Origin: WHSM01 sp050701635
Lineage (GTDB): Bacteria; Actinomycetota; Actinomycetes; Mycobacteriales; Micromonosporaceae
Length of the DNA stretch: 9,334 nt
Assembly (NCBI GenBank): GCA_050701635.1
Contig: JBOGDF010000231.1
Coordinates: 1 to 9,334, forward strand
Reading direction: 5' to 3'
The position numbers and the translations under genes were made by a program. Below the pieces are notes generated by a model. It was not told the DNA's origin. It worked only from the letters and a program-made list of their open reading frames with translations, and searched no databases. This document shows positions 4,837-9,334 of this stretch, in pieces (position 1 is the stretch's first letter; every line of letters begins with the position of its first letter).

Positions 4837-7600
4837 CTACCCCGCGTCCAGCTCGTCCAATAGCGCTTGGGCCTTGGTGACCAGCGGGTCCGAGCCGGGG
4901 CCGAGCAGCGCGACCACCTCCTGCCAGGCGGCGCGCGCCCGGTCCGGGTCGCCGAGTGCGGCGTACGCCTGGCCGGCGGTGACCTGCACCTCGGCGATTC
5001 CGACGTTGTCGCCGGTGACACGGGAGACGGCGAGCGCCTGCTCGGCGTACCTGAGGGCGGTTTCGGGTTGGCCGATCCGCTGGTACGCCTCGGCCAGGTT
5101 GCACCGGGCAAACGCCTGGCCGGAGGTCGAGTCCAGCTCGGCGTACAGCTGCAGAGCCTCTTCGGTGTACGGGATGCCGTCCTCCGGGCTGCCGGTCTCG
5201 ATCAGCGCGTACCCGTAGTTGAGCAACGTGTTGGCCAGCGGGGTGGCAGGCGCGCCCCGCCGTGCCTCGGCTAACGCCTCCCGGTGGTACGCCAGCGACT
5301 TCGCCACGTCGCCGCCGTCCCGCAGCGCCACGATCGCCAGGTTGCTCAGCACCGCGGCGGCCTTGCCGGGCTCGCCGAGCGACCGGACGTACTCGAGGCC
5401 GACCCGCAGCAGCTGCTCGGCTTCGGCATGGCGGCCGGAGTGCGACAGCGCGGCGGACAGCGACAGCGCCGCGTCGTACGCCCCGAGTGCGTCGTCGCTG
5501 GCCTCGGCGGCGGCCAGCCCCGCCTCGGCGACCGCGACCCAGTCCTCGTGCTGGCGCCGGTAGTCCAGGAAGTGCCGCAGCATCCGCCCCAGCTGCCACA
5601 CGTGCTGGTGGGCGCCGACGCCGGCCAGCTGCCGGGTGAGCGCGACCAGGCCGGGCCAGTCCAGCTCCAGCCACGCGTTCGCCGCTGCCACGTCGGCGAA
5701 CTCCATCGGCGGCACCGGGAGCCGGTCCGGATCCCCGGCCAGCTCGAAATCGGGCCGGTACCCGACGGCCTGGCGCGCCCCGGCGGCGGAGTGCAGCGAC
5801 CAGGTGGCCAGCCGCCGGATCGCGTCGTCCCGCTCCACTGTGGACGCCTCGGCGGCGAGCTCGGTGGCGTACTCCCGGAGCAGGTCGTGCATCCGGTAGC
5901 GGTCCGGACGGGTCAGCTCCACCAGGTGTACGGCGGTCAGCTCCCGCAGCAGCACGCGGGCCTGGGCCTCGTCGACGTCGAGCAGCGCCGCCGCGGCGGG
6001 CAACCCGCTGTCGTCGCCGGGGTAGAGCCCGAGCAGCCGGAACGCCCGGGCCAGCGCCGGCTTCAACGTCAGGTACGACCAGGAGAACACCACCCGCGGG
6101 TCGGACGCGGCGTCGTCCGCGTCCGCCAGCGCGTCCAGCCGTCCCTGCTGGCCACGCAGCTCGGCGACCTGTCCGGCGAGGGCCACGTCGGGGAACCGCG
6201 ACACCAGCTCGGCGGCGACCCGTACCGCCAGCGGGAGCCGGCCGCAGAGTGCGACCAGCTGCTCGGCCGCGCCGCGCTCGGCCGCCACCCGGTCCTCGCC
6301 GATCGCGGTGGCCAGCAACGCCACCGCCTCGGGCGCGGGCAGTTCGCGCAGCACCACCGGGTGGGCGCCGTCGCGTACCGCCAGGCCGCGGAGCTGGCTG
6401 CGACTGGTCACCAGCGTCAGGCTCGCGCCGCCGGGCAGCAGCGGGCGCACCTGCTCGGTGTCGCGTGCATCGTCCAGCAACACCAGGAACCGCCGGTCGG
6501 CGGTGACCGTACGCCACATCGCCGCCGCCTCGGTCAGCTCCGTCGGCACCGCCTCGGCGGCCACTCCCACCGAGCGCAGCAACACGCCCAACGCCGCCAA
6601 CGGGGCGAGCGGCGGCGCGGGCCCGTACCCCCGGAGATTGAGGTAGAGCTGGCCGTCGCCGAACCGTGAGCTGACCCGGTGCGCCCAGCGCGGTCTTGCC
6701 GACCCCGCCGATGCCGTGCACCACCAGCACCGCCTCCGGGCCGTCGTCCAGCCGCGCCTCCAGGGCGGCCAGCTCGGGGTCGCGCCCCACCAGCACCGGT
6801 ACGTCCGGCGGCAACTGCCGCGGTGTGGGGGCAACCGCGGCCGGGGCGGTGGGCGCCGGCTCCGCGGGCGGGGAGTCAGGCGCCTCGAGCAGCCGTTGGT
6901 ACAGCTGGCGCAGCTCGATCGCGGGGTCGGTGCCGAGCTGGTCGGCGAGCTGACGGCGCAGCTGGTCGTACCCGTCGAGAGCTTCGGCGCGGCGACCGGA
7001 AAGGTCCAGCGCGGTCAGCAGCCGCAGCCACAGCGACTCCCGCAACCCGAACTGCGACACCAGGCCGCGCAGCTCCGCCACCAGCTCCGGGTACCGGCCG
7101 TCGGCCAGGTCCAGGTCGATCCGCTGCTCCAGAGCCGTGAGGTACCGCTCGGTGAGCGCCGGGACCTGGTCGCGTTCCAGCGCCGGTGCGCCGACCCCGC
7201 TCAGCGGCTCGCCGCGCCACAGCGCGAGCGCGTCGGCGAGCCGTTCCCGCTGGGTACGGCCGTTGTCGCCGGACGCCTCGGCGGTCGCGGCGTCGGTGAG
7301 CCGCAGGAACCGCGGTACGTCCACCCGCGCCACCAGCCGGTATCCGCCGGAGTCGGTGAGGACCGTGTCCGCACCGAGCAGCTGGCGCAGCCGCAGCACG
7401 TTGTTCTGCACCACGGCCCGGGTGTTCATCGGCGGCTCCGCGTCCCAGATCCGCTCCGCCAGCACCTCCATCGGCACCGGGTTGCCTGCCAACGCCAACG
7501 TCGCGAGCAGCGCCCGGGCCCGGCCACGCGGTACGTGCAGCGGCGTACCGCCCGCGCGTACCTCGAACGGTCCGAGCAACAGCACTTCGATGTCGGGCAT
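4837..7600 (-). pseudogene. AfsR-type SARP regulator with NB-ARC and TPR domains, frameshifted after Walker A
   Basis: ATG 7600-7598 is preceded by GGAG (7612-7609), 8 nt away, and lies 2 nt after the upstream gene's stop, so it is translationally coupled. The first 305 codons give an OmpR-type winged helix (about 1-95, with AVVQNNVLRLRQLLG), the BTAD domain (about 95-240, ending GTDPAIELRQLYQRLL) and the start of NB-ARC with Walker A GIGGVGKTAL (K302). The homologous sequence then continues one base further on: GDGQLYLNLRGYG, Walker B FLVLLDDA (about 371-378), sensor LVTSRSQL, CGRLPLAV (about 452-459), RMHDLLREYA (about 569-578), and TPR-like helical pairs to TAG 4837-4839. Joined length is about 920 aa, close to AfsR (about 990). 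AfsR-like proteins are cytoplasmic transcriptional activators of secondary metabolism or development, switched by ATP and TPR-sensed partners. Without the shift repaired, the first frame stays open to 4745 but as Arg/Gly/Ala-rich sequence of no family. It may be a true pseudogene, a functional truncated SARP, or an intact gene with a sequence error. Confidence 0.85.
6682..6688 (-). other. Frameshift point inside the NB-ARC P-loop region
   Basis: On the coding strand the sequence GCG CTG G GCG CAC CGG contains one base too many for the frame: KTAL is encoded up to 6686, and AHRVSSRFGDGQ from 6684. Homologues, as I know them, have about four more residues here (KTAL-AVxW-AHR). The combination of one net extra base and four missing residues equals an 11-nt loss. 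Confidence 0.75.
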
Positions 7601-7602
7601 CG

Positions 7603-9334
<1,732 letters not shown>

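Noticed and set aside
6684..6690. Programmed ribosomal frameshift site in the SARP gene
   Set aside because: No slippery heptamer or clear downstream structure is visible, and missing residues at the same point argue for a deletion.

Overview
The window is GC-rich (roughly 70% or more by eye), with dense genes, strong G/C third positions, a mycobacterial-type Crp, a secreted bulb-type lectin and an AfsR-type SARP regulator. This points to a filamentous actinomycete. Heavy use of the tetramer GTAC makes Micromonosporaceae or a relative a reasonable guess, but no marker gene fixes the genus. There is no gene-free stretch longer than about 300 bases and I see no RNA gene, CRISPR array or insertion sequence.

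Left part (1-2203). A serine/threonine-kinase-fold gene runs leftward off the window edge. Every catalytic motif I can align in it is degenerate, so it looks like a pseudokinase. It is divergent from crp, which encodes a 224-aa cAMP receptor-type regulator closely resembling mycobacterial Crp. The 166-bp divergent region holds a 19-bp tandem repeat near the pseudokinase start and a short palindrome nearer crp. crp overlaps by one base the start of a four-helix membrane protein of the DUF4345 type.

Middle (2244-4836). A 328-aa protein of unknown function, probably beta-propeller-like, is followed by a 201-bp regulatory region. That region has three GTGAGAG-like heptamers at exact 11-bp spacing (the layout of a SARP operator), a possible -10 box and a perfect 13-bp inverted repeat. 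It leads into a secreted 416-aa lectin with three beta-prism II domains. The lectin is followed by a 28-bp stem whose three imperfect positions are G-U wobbles only in the lectin-strand RNA. A second, 16-bp perfect hairpin serves the convergent gene.

Right part (4837-9334), leftward operon. A TPR-rich protein, cut by the right edge and carrying an (Glu-Thr)11 hexanucleotide microsatellite near its C terminus, is followed after 2 nt by an AfsR-type regulator (SARP DNA-binding and BTAD domains, NB-ARC ATPase, TPRs). The regulator has one frameshift immediately after its Walker A motif. Conserved motifs are intact on both sides, so this is a recent deletion or a sequence error.

Working hypothesis (inference): the TPR protein and AfsR-type switch form a sensory pair whose SARP domain could control the secreted lectin through the heptamer repeats. 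If the frameshift is real, the DNA-binding half is now uncoupled from its ATPase and TPR sensor half.
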